A DNA stretch of 5,629 nt from CAYOEZ01 sp964402955 (GCA_964402955.1 CAYOEZ010000277.1:1-5629); one strand, 5' to 3'; positions 1 to 5,629 are shown, counted from the first letter of the stretch. The notes: generated by a model not told the origin, from the letters alone. A program made the numbers and translations.

Positions 1-30
1 TTAAGGTTCGCACCCAAAGTGCAGTATACA

Positions 31-97
31 AGGGCGGGTTTCCATACCCGCCGTTCCCCCCAAATCGGCATAGATGGCGGGTATGGAAACCCGCCCT
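31..97. repeat. REP/inverse-REP pair (BIME-like inverted repeat)
   Basis: Two 22-base arms, 31-52 and 76-97, are exact reverse complements separated by 23 bases. Each arm also folds on itself: GGCGGGT (33-39) pairs with ACCCGCC (46-52) around a 6-base loop, and the same holds for 76-82 with 89-95. On the minus strand the right arm is preceded by GTAG (99-96), the tetranucleotide typical of the foot of REP hairpins mobilised by RAYT (Y1 transposase) proteins. The left arm has ACAA/AAGG there instead. Seen: exact arms and nested hairpins. Inferred: REP family membership. There is no T-tract, so a simple intrinsic terminator is less likely, although the pair could end transcription of a gene to the left. 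Confidence 0.75.
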
Positions 98-113
98 ACG
101 ACTATACCGGATG

Positions 114-122
114 TGATATAAT
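114..122 (+). promoter_or_regulatory. Extended -10 promoter for the URO-D-like gene
   Basis: TGATATAAT gives an exact TATAAT hexamer (117-122) with the upstream TG of an extended -10 element. No good -35 hexamer is present at 16-18 bases, where the REP-like repeat ends. Transcription would start near 129, leaving a leader of about 32 bases that contains the Shine-Dalgarno. Confidence 0.65.
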
Positions 123-143
123 GTAAGTAGGTCTAAAACCAAC

Positions 144-150
144 AGGAGGT
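144..150 (+). promoter_or_regulatory. Consensus Shine-Dalgarno deciding the start at 161
   Basis: AGGAGGT lies 10 bases before the ATG at 161. It is a full match to the anti-Shine-Dalgarno and fixes this start, even though the first 25 or so residues of the protein look like a low-complexity extension. Confidence 0.85.
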
Positions 151-160
151 CATCAGAATC

Positions 161-1246
161 ATGACGTCCAGGGATGCATTAGCAGTGTCTGCGTCAGCGG
201 TCTCTGCGGGCGCGCAGACTGCTCGAACCGGCACGCTGCCGCGCGAGCGCGTGTTGGCGGCCTTGCGTTTTGAGGAAAGCGACATCTGTCCTTACTACAT
301 TTGGGTGGATGCGGCGATGATGGCGCCCCTCGCCCAGCACTATGGCGTGGACGACGTCAAGAAGACGATCATCTGCGATCATCAGGTCATGCGCGAGATC
401 GTGCCCTTGCAGCGGCCGCTATCTGCCGATACCTATGTTGACGACTTCGGCGCGGTCTGGCGCCAGGCGGCGGAGATTCACGTGGAGCGCCCCGCGCTGG
501 CGCAAGCCAGCCTGAAGGGCCACACCTTTCCCGACCTGACGACCGACGCTCACTTTGCCGGCGTGAACGAGTGGCTGAATGCCAATAGCGACCGCTTCAA
601 GATCATCCAGTTGGGCATGTTGCACTTCGAGCGCTCTTGGGCCATGCGCGGCATGGAGAACATCCTGCTGGACATGTACGACGACCCGCTGTTTGTCGAA
701 CAGCTATTCGACGGGTTGGAAAACGTGTGTGATAAGGTAATCGATCGCCTGCTGCGCGACTTTGGCGGCAAGATCGACGCCATCGGCTTTAGCGAAGACA
801 TGGGCGGACAAACCGGCATGTTACTGAGCCCGCAGTTGTGGCGTCGCTTCCTCAAGCCGCACCAGGAGCGCATGTTCCACAAGATACGCTCGGCCGGCAA
901 GTTTGTCTATTTGCACAGTTGCGGCAACGTCGAGCCAATTGTCGGCGAGCTGATAGAGATGGGCGTACAGATGTTGCAGCCCATCCAGCCCGAAACGATG
1001 GACATCTTCGCTCTAAAGGCGCGCTATGGCCGCAACCTGTGCTTCGCCGGCGGGATCAGTACCCAGCACACGCTGCCCTATGGCACGCCGGCCGACGTGC
1101 GCGCCGAGACTCAGCGCTGCATCGATGTGATGGGACGCGGCGGCGGCTACGTCGTGGCGCCGGCCAAGCCTATCCTGCCTGGGGTGCCGTTGGCCAATGC
1201 CGTGGCGCTGATCGATACAATCGTCAACCAGGTTAGCCGCGGTTGA
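161..1246 (+). CDS. Uroporphyrinogen decarboxylase (URO-D) family protein, MtaA/CmuA-like, not HemE
   Basis: This is a 361-residue cytoplasmic protein of the URO-D/methylcobamide:CoM methyltransferase superfamily. After an Ala/Ser-rich stretch (about 1-25), the domain opens with PRERVLAALRFEESDICPY. Family landmarks follow: DDFGAVWR near 95, a SEDMGGQTGMLLSPQLWRRF block, then HSCGN at 252-256, FAGGIS, and a C-terminal GGGYVVAPAKPILPGVP. HemE's PVWMMRQAGR signature is missing, so heme synthesis is unlikely. H252 and C254 match the H-x-C zinc ligands of corrinoid-dependent methyltransferases. The third ligand, a Cys in the late APGCG-type segment, is replaced here (APAKP). No corrinoid protein or methyltransferase partner lies next to it. 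Plausible roles are methyl transfer, demethylation or decarboxylation; the substrate cannot be named. It has its own promoter and appears monocistronic. Family assignment is firm, function is open. Confidence 0.88.
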   Translation: MTSRDALAVSASAVSAGAQTARTGTLPRERVLAALRFEESDICPYYIWVDAAMMAPLAQHYGVDDVKKTIICDHQVMREIVPLQRPLSADTYVDDFGAVWRQAAEIHVERPALAQASLKGHTFPDLTTDAHFAGVNEWLNANSDRFKIIQLGMLHFERSWAMRGMENILLDMYDDPLFVEQLFDGLENVCDKVIDRLLRDFGGKIDAIGFSEDMGGQTGMLLSPQLWRRFLKPHQERMFHKIRSAGKFVYLHSCGNVEPIVGELIEMGVQMLQPIQPETMDIFALKARYGRNLCFAGGISTQHTLPYGTPADVRAETQRCIDVMGRGGGYVVAPAKPILPGVPLANAVALIDTIVNQVSRG

Positions 1247-1350
1247 TGAAGGTCAGGCAATTAGTTCCGCAACGGCATGACGCCAGGCTGAAGCGATGCG
1301 CTACAAGAACAAAGCTCCTCGGGCTGAATCGCGGCGAAAGGATAGCCTCA
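1247..1350. other. Gene-free start of a 372-base intergenic region
   Basis: The space between the URO-D-like gene and the globin-Rieske gene runs from 1247 to 1618. In this first part I see no gene, promoter or strong structure. The rest holds a hairpin cluster (1351-1428), a terminator-like stem (1432-1472), a promoter (1509-1537) and the leader of the next gene. It may simply be the 3' untranslated part of the URO-D transcript. Confidence 0.6.
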
Positions 1351-1428
1351 CACGGGCTTTGTCCATGTAGCACGGCGGCTTTAGCGCCGGGGCCCTGCTC
1401 CAGCAGGTTGGGCGTCGCTCGCTAGAGC
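1351..1428 (+). repeat. Cluster of short REP-like hairpins with GTAG
   Basis: Four short hairpins follow one another. 1351-1367 is imperfect (GGGC-TTT-GTCC core). 1373-1389 pairs CGGCGGC with GCGCCG around TTTA with one bulged base. 1394-1407 is the perfect palindrome CCTGCT/AGCAGG. 1417-1428 pairs GCTC with GAGC. GTAG at 1367-1370 stands just before the second hairpin, as at the foot of REP elements. The sequence differs from the 31-97 repeat, so it would belong to another REP family. Structure is seen; REP identity is inferred. Confidence 0.5.
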
Positions 1429-1431
1429 AAC

Positions 1432-1472
1432 CAACGGCCGGTCCGGATGCAAGCCATCCGGGCCGGCCGTTG
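1432..1472 (+). terminator. Terminator-like hairpin after the URO-D-like gene
   Basis: An 18-base-pair stem (1432-1449 with 1455-1472) closes a 5-base loop. The only imperfection is T1442 opposite G1462, which is a U·G wobble in + strand RNA but a mismatch in minus strand RNA, favouring + strand function. The tail is CGCGTTCTTG, so the U-tract is short and weak. It lies upstream of the next promoter and probably ends the URO-D transcript. Confidence 0.65.
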
Positions 1473-1508
1473 CGCGTTCTTGCCATGCCGCGAATGTGCA
1501 AGAGTGTA

Positions 1509-1537
1509 TTAACTACGGCGCTTATATTGAGTATAAT
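1509..1537 (+). promoter_or_regulatory. Sigma-70-type promoter for the globin-Rieske gene
   Basis: TTAACT (1509-1514, four of six matches to TTGACA) is separated by 17 bases from an exact TATAAT (1532-1537). Predicted transcription start is near 1544, giving a leader of about 75 bases. Because the promoter lies inside the longest possible reading frame (which opens at 1496), it argues for the internal start at 1619. TTATA (1522-1526) and TATAA (1532-1536) form an inverted repeat over the -10 element that could be an operator. Confidence 0.7.
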
Positions 1538-1601
1538 GCTGCCCGACGTAGCAAACATGTGATGGCCTCGGGCCGATTCTGGGCCGGCTGTCTGGTCGAG
1601 C

Positions 1602-1610
1602 AGGGAAAGG
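1602..1610 (+). promoter_or_regulatory. Shine-Dalgarno deciding the start at 1619
   Basis: AGGGAAAGG ends 8 bases before the ATG at 1619. The other in-frame ATG at 1562 and the frame opening at 1496 have no comparable site, and 1496 lies upstream of the predicted promoter elements. Confidence 0.65.
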
Positions 1611-1618
1611 CGGGGCTG

Positions 1619-2947
1619 ATGAGCGATACGATAGAGCAAGCGACGGTTGCCAAGCGCGGCGCGGAGGATTCGGGCAAGTACTTCTCGTACATGGCAGAGT
1701 ACATTGGCTTCACAGAAGCCGACGCCGCTGCCGTCAGAGAGTCAAAACCCATCATCGAGAAACATCTGGCGGGCATCGTTGCCAGATTCTACGAGCACCT
1801 GCTGCGCTATCCGCCCACGCGTAAGTTCTTTCTCAAGAAAGATGGCAGCATCGATCAGGAGTACCTGGAGTTGCGCATGCGCCATCTGACCAACTTCTGG
1901 TTGCGCACGGCCTCAGGCATCTTCGACGAAGACTATGCGCGCTACGTTGACTATGTGGGCCGTGCTCACACGTCGCGCGGCGCCGACCCACACATCTATA
2001 TCGCCGAACGCTATGTCATCGGGCAGGTCGGCATGGTGCAAAACGCTATCAGCGAGGTATTGAGCCTGGAGGCGCAGGGCGCCAATTCTGATGTGGCGTT
2101 GCGCGCGGCAGAACCGTGGGACAAGCTGATGATGGTTATCCTCGAAATGCTGGCGCGTGCCTACGGGGAGGAACGAGAGCCGCCTACATTCGATCCCCTG
2201 CTGCCGGTTGACAGCCAGCTCGTCGCCAGCCTCTCAGACGAGGCCTTTGCGACCGTACAAGGTAAGGCCAGTCCCCTCCCGAAAAAAATGGTTGCAGTCG
2301 CAGACGCAGTTGCGATCCCGGACGGCGAGCGCACGATTGTGCAGATTGACGGGCTTTCCATCGGAGTATTCCACCATGGCGGCCAATGGTACGGCCTGGC
2401 GAATACCTGCGTGCATCGTGGCGGGCCGGTCGCGACCGGAGCACTGGATGGTGACATACTTGTCTGCCCATGGCATGGCTTCAAGTATGATGTGACAACA
2501 GGCACGTGTCTGGCCGATCCGAGCGCCTGCCTGGACACGTTTCCTGTCACGATCAAGGACGGCAAGGTGCACCTGCAAGTCCCGGACCCGGTTGCTCATC
2601 TCACCCGAGATGAGCCGGCGCTGTCCGTCGCCGCGCCGCTGCGCGCGAACGAGTTCCGCATTGCTGGTATTCCTGCTGGCCAGGTGCGCACAGTTCAAGT
2701 GAACGGTGAAGAGGTGGCGGTCTTCAATATTGGTGGCGCCTTTTTTGCCACGCAGAATGTGTGCAGTCACACGGGCGGGCCGCTGAACGAGAGTGATCTG
2801 GCTGGCAAAGTCGTCACCTGTCCCATTCATGGCTCGCAGTTCGACGTGACCACAGGGCAGGTATTGCTGGACCCTGCCAGCGACCCGCTGAGGACCTATC
2901 GCGTAACGGTGGACGGTGAGATCGGTCGAGTCGAAGCGACCGCGTAG
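1619..2947 (+). CDS. Protoglobin fused to two Rieske [2Fe-2S] domains
   Basis: This is a 442-residue soluble three-domain protein. Residues about 20-185 are a protoglobin (globin-coupled-sensor-type globin): KYFSYMAEYIGF opens the fold, FYEHLLRYPPTRKFF is the B/C region, and VGRAH at 113-117 supplies H117, the likely proximal heme ligand. A Pro-rich linker (186-222) leads to Rieske domain 1 (about 223-320), with C264-x-H266 and C283-x2-H286. Rieske domain 2 (about 343-440) has C382-x-H384 and C401-x2-H404. All eight cluster ligands are present, with the same 16-residue spacing between ligand pairs. No signal peptide, membrane segment, flavin or NAD domain, or oxygenase catalytic domain is seen. 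Protoglobins bind O2, CO and NO; Rieske ferredoxin domains carry single electrons. I infer heme chemistry such as NO or O2 handling, or redox sensing, fed by the clusters. It stands alone between its own promoter and a terminator. Domain calls are strong; the activity is not known. Confidence 0.93.
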   Translation: MSDTIEQATVAKRGAEDSGKYFSYMAEYIGFTEADAAAVRESKPIIEKHLAGIVARFYEHLLRYPPTRKFFLKKDGSIDQEYLELRMRHLTNFWLRTASGIFDEDYARYVDYVGRAHTSRGADPHIYIAERYVIGQVGMVQNAISEVLSLEAQGANSDVALRAAEPWDKLMMVILEMLARAYGEEREPPTFDPLLPVDSQLVASLSDEAFATVQGKASPLPKKMVAVADAVAIPDGERTIVQIDGLSIGVFHHGGQWYGLANTCVHRGGPVATGALDGDILVCPWHGFKYDVTTGTCLADPSACLDTFPVTIKDGKVHLQVPDPVAHLTRDEPALSVAAPLRANEFRIAGIPAGQVRTVQVNGEEVAVFNIGGAFFATQNVCSHTGGPLNESDLAGKVVTCPIHGSQFDVTTGQVLLDPASDPLRTYRVTVDGEIGRVEATA

Positions 2948-2959
2948 TTGTCTCATCCG

Positions 2960-3001
2960 AGACCTCGCGCAGACACGGCCCGCCGTGTTTGTGCGAGGTC
3001 T
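2960..3001 (+). terminator. Terminator-like hairpin after the globin-Rieske gene
   Basis: A stem of up to 20 base pairs (2960-2979 with 2982-3001) starts 12 bases after the stop codon. G2969·U2992 and G2972·U2989 are wobbles in + strand RNA and would be C·A mismatches on the minus strand, so the structure suits + strand RNA. The formal loop is 2 bases, so the innermost pair probably opens. The tail (TTCGCG) is poor in U. Confidence 0.7.
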
Positions 3002-3050
3002 TCGCGCGTCCCGCTCCATTGCGCGTGTGATTATGGCGCTGCGGGATTGC

Positions 3051-3098
3051 TTCACTTGGTCAGGAGGGGTGGTATCATCTTGCTCATGATGGTATAAT
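3051..3098 (+). promoter_or_regulatory. Tandem extended -10 promoters for glk-tkt
   Basis: TGGTATAAT (3090-3098) is an exact extended -10 element without a clear -35. Twenty bases upstream, TGGTATCAT (3070-3078) is a near-copy that is also an extended -10, with TTCACT (3051-3056, four of six to TTGACA) at 16 bases. Between the two lies a small inverted repeat, ATCAT (3074-3078) with ATGAT (3086-3090). The downstream copy is the better promoter; the upstream one is tentative. The leader to glk is about 70 bases. Confidence 0.6.
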
Positions 3099-3164
3099 GG
3101 CGGTGCGAGGCCACGGTCCACCCCAGGGCGCAGGCGATCGGGCGTCGTAGGCATTCGATTGGAC

Positions 3165-3169
3165 GAGGT
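3165..3169 (+). promoter_or_regulatory. Shine-Dalgarno for glk
   Basis: GAGGT lies 6 bases before the ATG at 3176. It is moderate in strength but correctly placed, and the protein from this ATG begins directly with the glucokinase N-terminus. Confidence 0.6.
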
Positions 3170-3175
3170 ATTGGT

Positions 3176-4171
3176 ATGAGCGCAAGAAAGGCGTTGCTTG
3201 CTGCGGACATTGGTGGAACGAAGACCGTCATGGCTCTCATCGGCAGGGATGATGGAGCGCGGCGGCCTATCTACCAGACCACGTTTCCCAGCAGCAGCTA
3301 CCCGTCTCTCGAGGCCATCGTGGGCGAGTTTCTCAGCGGCAAGGACGTGCGGGTTGAGCGCGCCAGCTTTGGCGTGGCCGGCCCGGTGGTGGACAATCGG
3401 GCGCACATCACCAACCTGCCCTGGGTGGTTGATGGCCATGTGCTCAGCCAGACGTTGAGCGGAGCGCCCGTCCGCTTGCTCAACGACCTCGAGTCCCTTG
3501 CCTGCGCCGTCCCAAATCTCGATCCGTCCGATCTTGAGACGCTCAACGCCGGGCAGCCGCAGGCGCGCGGCGCAATCGCCGTCATCGCGCCTGGCACAGG
3601 GCTGGGCGAGGCGTTCTTGGTGTGGCAGGAGAACCGCTATCAGCCCTGTCCGTCGGAAGGTGGGCACACGGACTTTGCTCCGGCGGGGCCGGTGCAGCGC
3701 GATCTGCTCGCCTATTTGGAAGCCCGTTTCGGGCACGTCAGTAATGAGCGCGTGTGCGCCGGGCCGGGCATCCCCAACATCTACGGCTTTTTGCGCGATG
3801 CTGGCCGCGTGGCGGAACCGGATTGGCTGCGCGGCAAGCTGGCCGCCGCTGTCGATCAGACGCCTGTGATTGTGCAGACGGCGTTGGAGGGGAAGGCGGA
3901 CATCTGCACGGCAACGCTCGATCTCTTCGTCGCTATTCTGGGCAGCCGGAGTGGCAGCCTGGCTCTGACCGTCCTGGCGACGGGCGGCGTGTACGTGGGC
4001 GGAGGCATACCGCCACGCATCATCTCGAAGCTGCGCGGCCCGACGTTCATGCAGTCCTTTGCCGGCAAAGGCCGTCTCAGCGATCTGATGAGTCGTATGC
4101 CTGTTCATGTTATTCTGAGGCCGGATGCTGCTCTCTTTGGCGCTGCCTGTCATGCCCTGGAGCAGTACTAG
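3176..4171 (+). CDS. glk: Glucokinase (Glk family, non-ROK)
   Basis: ATP-dependent glucokinase, converting glucose to glucose 6-phosphate in the cytoplasm. The 331-residue length is close to E. coli Glk (about 320). Motifs in order: phosphate-1 loop DIGGTKT at 11-17; FGVAGPV and TNLPW; LLNDLES, with D104 as the likely catalytic base; phosphate-2 motif APGTGLGEA at 138-146; SEGGHTDFAP at 160-169, with E161 and H164 as likely glucose contacts; RFGHVSNERV, with E191 matching a further glucose-binding Glu; and the adenosine-motif region ATGGVYVGGGI at 268-278. The ROK cysteine-rich zinc motif (CxCGxxGCxE) is absent, so this is the Glk rather than the ROK branch. It is followed 38 bases later by transketolase on the same strand with no terminator seen between them, suggesting one operon. 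Confidence 0.93.
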   Translation: MSARKALLAADIGGTKTVMALIGRDDGARRPIYQTTFPSSSYPSLEAIVGEFLSGKDVRVERASFGVAGPVVDNRAHITNLPWVVDGHVLSQTLSGAPVRLLNDLESLACAVPNLDPSDLETLNAGQPQARGAIAVIAPGTGLGEAFLVWQENRYQPCPSEGGHTDFAPAGPVQRDLLAYLEARFGHVSNERVCAGPGIPNIYGFLRDAGRVAEPDWLRGKLAAAVDQTPVIVQTALEGKADICTATLDLFVAILGSRSGSLALTVLATGGVYVGGGIPPRIISKLRGPTFMQSFAGKGRLSDLMSRMPVHVILRPDAALFGAACHALEQY

Positions 4172-4197
4172 CGCGCCTGACTGCTGGCCAAATATGT

Positions 4198-4203
4198 GAG
4201 GAG
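4198..4203 (+). promoter_or_regulatory. Shine-Dalgarno for tkt
   Basis: GAGGAG ends 6 bases before the ATG at 4210. The 38-base gap after glk holds this site but no recognisable promoter or hairpin, which supports co-transcription. Confidence 0.75.
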
Positions 4204-4209
4204 ATAGTC

Positions 4210-5629
4210 ATGCCATATAGCGAGCTTGACCAACGTGCGATCAACACCATGCGCTTTCTTGCCGTCGATGGCGTGCAGAAAGCCATGTCGGGTCATCCTG
4301 GCACACCGATGGGCGCAGCGACGCTGGCCTATGTGCTCTGGGATCGCTTCCTGAAGCATAATCCTGCCGATCCAGCCTGGTTCAACCGCGATCGTTTCGT
4401 TTTGTCGGCCGGACACGCCTCGATGCTACTGTATGCCTTGCTGCACCTGACCGGGTACGATCTGTCGCTGGATGACCTCAAGAGCTTCCGCCAGTGGGAG
4501 AGCAAAACACCCGGACATCCCGAACACGGCGTGACCCCGGGCGTGGAGGCAACTACCGGTCCGCTGGGACAGGGCTTTGCCAATGGCGTTGGCATGGCCG
4601 TCGCCGAGCGCTGGCTGGCGCAGCACACCAACACCCCCGACAGCAAGATTGTCGATCACTACACCTATGCGCTGGTCTCTGATGGCGACATGCAGGAAGG
4701 CTTGTCTGGTGAGGCGGCGTCGCTGGCCGGCACGTGGAAGCTGGGCAAGCTGATCTACCTGTACGATTCCAACGGCATCCAGATCGAGGGCAGCACCAAC
4801 ATCGCCTTCACGGAAGACGTGGCAACACGTTTCAACGCCTATGGCTGGCATGTCGTCGGCCCGATCAACGGCCACGATGCCGACGCCGTCGAGACTGCCA
4901 TCCGCGCCGGTCGGGCCGAAACAGAGCGCCCGACGCTCATCATTTGCCATACGCACATTGGCTACGGATCGCCTGCCAGGCAGGACACCGCCGCGGCGCA
5001 CGGCGAGCCGCTGGGCGACGACGAAGTGCGAGCAACCAAGCAAGCTCTCGGCTGGTCGGTTGAGCCAACATTCTACGTTCCGGCTGACGTGGCAAGCCAC
5101 ATGCGCCAGGCCCTGGCGCGCGGCAGCGCCGATCAGGCAGCGTGGAATGCAGGCGTGGCAGCCTGGGAGACAGAGAACCCGGAGCAGGCTACGTTCCTTG
5201 CTCAGGCCCTAGGCGCCGAGTTGTCGGCTGGCTGGGATACAGGGCTGGCCGATCTGTTCAAGGCCGGCGACAAGCCCGTGGCCACGCGCGAGGCATCCAA
5301 TCGAGCGCTCAACGCTATTGCGCCCAACCTGCCGACGCTGATGGGTGGATCGGCTGACCTGTCGCCATCGACGAAAACAATCATCAAGTCCTCTGGCGAC
5401 TGGGGCGCGCAGGACCGATCTGGCCGTAACATGCATTTCGGCGTGCGGGAGCATGCGATGGGCAGCATTGCCAATGGCATGGTTCTCCACGGCGGGGTGA
5501 TCCCGTACGTCGCCACTTTTCTGGTGTTCTCCGACTACATGCGGCCTCCCATCCGCCTGGCCGCTCTGACGGGGCAGCAGGTCATCTACGTCTTCACACA
5601 CGATTCGATTGGCGTTGGCGAAGATGGGG
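4210..5629 (+). CDS. tkt: Transketolase, 3' end cut by the window
   Basis: Thiamine-diphosphate and divalent-metal-dependent transketolase, moving two-carbon ketol units between sugar phosphates in the pentose phosphate pathway. The frame is open from 4210 to the window edge: 473 complete codons of a usual 660-670. Visible landmarks: SGHPGTPMG at 27-35, with H29 a conserved active-site His; SAGHASMLLYALLHLTGY; KTPGHPE; TTGPLGQG; the ThDP/metal motif as SDGDMQEG, running to YDSNGI; a THIGYGSP...AAHGEPLG segment with a conserved active-site His; then the pyrimidine-binding domain with GGSADLSPS, FGVREHAM (catalytic Glu in REHAM) and THDSIGVGEDG at the edge. The C-terminal domain lies outside. 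All catalytic landmarks in the visible part are intact, so the gene looks functional. It is probably co-transcribed with glk. Confidence 0.97.
   Translation, partial: MPYSELDQRAINTMRFLAVDGVQKAMSGHPGTPMGAATLAYVLWDRFLKHNPADPAWFNRDRFVLSAGHASMLLYALLHLTGYDLSLDDLKSFRQWESKTPGHPEHGVTPGVEATTGPLGQGFANGVGMAVAERWLAQHTNTPDSKIVDHYTYALVSDGDMQEGLSGEAASLAGTWKLGKLIYLYDSNGIQIEGSTNIAFTEDVATRFNAYGWHVVGPINGHDADAVETAIRAGRAETERPTLIICHTHIGYGSPARQDTAAAHGEPLGDDEVRATKQALGWSVEPTFYVPADVASHMRQALARGSADQAAWNAGVAAWETENPEQATFLAQALGAELSAGWDTGLADLFKAGDKPVATREASNRALNAIAPNLPTLMGGSADLSPSTKTIIKSSGDWGAQDRSGRNMHFGVREHAMGSIANGMVLHGGVIPYVATFLVFSDYMRPPIRLAALTGQQVIYVFTHDSIGVGEDG

Noticed and set aside
31..97. A CRISPR array
   Set aside because: There are only two copies and they are inverted rather than direct, with nested hairpins, which fits a REP pair.
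161..1246. Annotation as HemE (heme biosynthesis)
   Set aside because: The HemE PVWMMRQAGR signature is missing and the HSCGN motif points to the methyltransferase-like branch of the superfamily.
1243..1425. A 60-codon frame overlapping the stop of the URO-D-like gene
   Set aside because: It would start at TTG or the following ATG with no Shine-Dalgarno, runs into the hairpin cluster, and its composition (Arg-rich, no motif) looks non-coding.
1496..1618. A 41-residue N-terminal extension of the globin-Rieske protein
   Set aside because: The predicted -35/-10 promoter (1509-1537) lies inside it, no ribosome binding site precedes 1496 or the ATG at 1562, and the sequence is unlike a protoglobin N-terminus.
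1619..2947. Annotation as a Rieske-type ring-hydroxylating dioxygenase
   Set aside because: There is no mononuclear-iron catalytic domain; the N-terminal half is a globin fold and the rest is only the two Rieske domains.
2234..4153. A 639-codon open frame on the minus strand across the Rieske gene, the intergenic region and glk
   Set aside because: It is antisense to two well-recognised genes, crosses a terminator hairpin and promoters, and its translation has no recognisable domain and an Arg/Ala/His-rich composition typical of shadow frames in GC-rich DNA.

Overview
The window is about 5.6 kb of moderately GC-rich bacterial DNA with four protein genes, all on the + strand. The organism is not certain. 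Long GC-rich hairpins between genes, palindromic repeats with a GTAG foot, a non-HemE uroporphyrinogen-decarboxylase-family protein and a stand-alone protoglobin together suggest Chloroflexota or a similar environmental phylum. This is an inference from style, not a diagnostic marker.

Layout: (1) 31-97, a perfect inverted pair of REP-like hairpins just upstream of an extended -10 promoter. (2) 161-1246, a URO-D/MtaA-like protein with a consensus Shine-Dalgarno. (3) 1247-1531, a gene-free, hairpin-rich stretch ending in an 18-bp terminator-like stem. (4) 1619-2947, the most unusual gene: a protoglobin domain fused to two complete Rieske [2Fe-2S] domains, with its own promoter at 1509-1537. (5) 2960-3001, a second terminator-like stem. 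(6) 3176-4171 glucokinase (glk) and 4210-5629 transketolase (tkt, cut by the window end), probably one operon from tandem promoters at about 3051-3098.

The genes form three transcription units, each with an exact TATAAT -10 hexamer; hairpins close the first two. Glk phosphorylates glucose, and transketolase handles sugar phosphates in the non-oxidative pentose phosphate pathway (or a Calvin cycle if present), so the last two fit together as central carbon metabolism. The URO-D-like and globin-Rieske genes are single-gene units with no obvious metabolic link to each other or to glk-tkt.

The candidate for an undescribed system is the protoglobin-Rieske-Rieske protein. It combines a heme gas-binding domain with two iron-sulfur electron-transfer domains in one chain, without flavin, NAD-binding or oxygenase catalytic domains.
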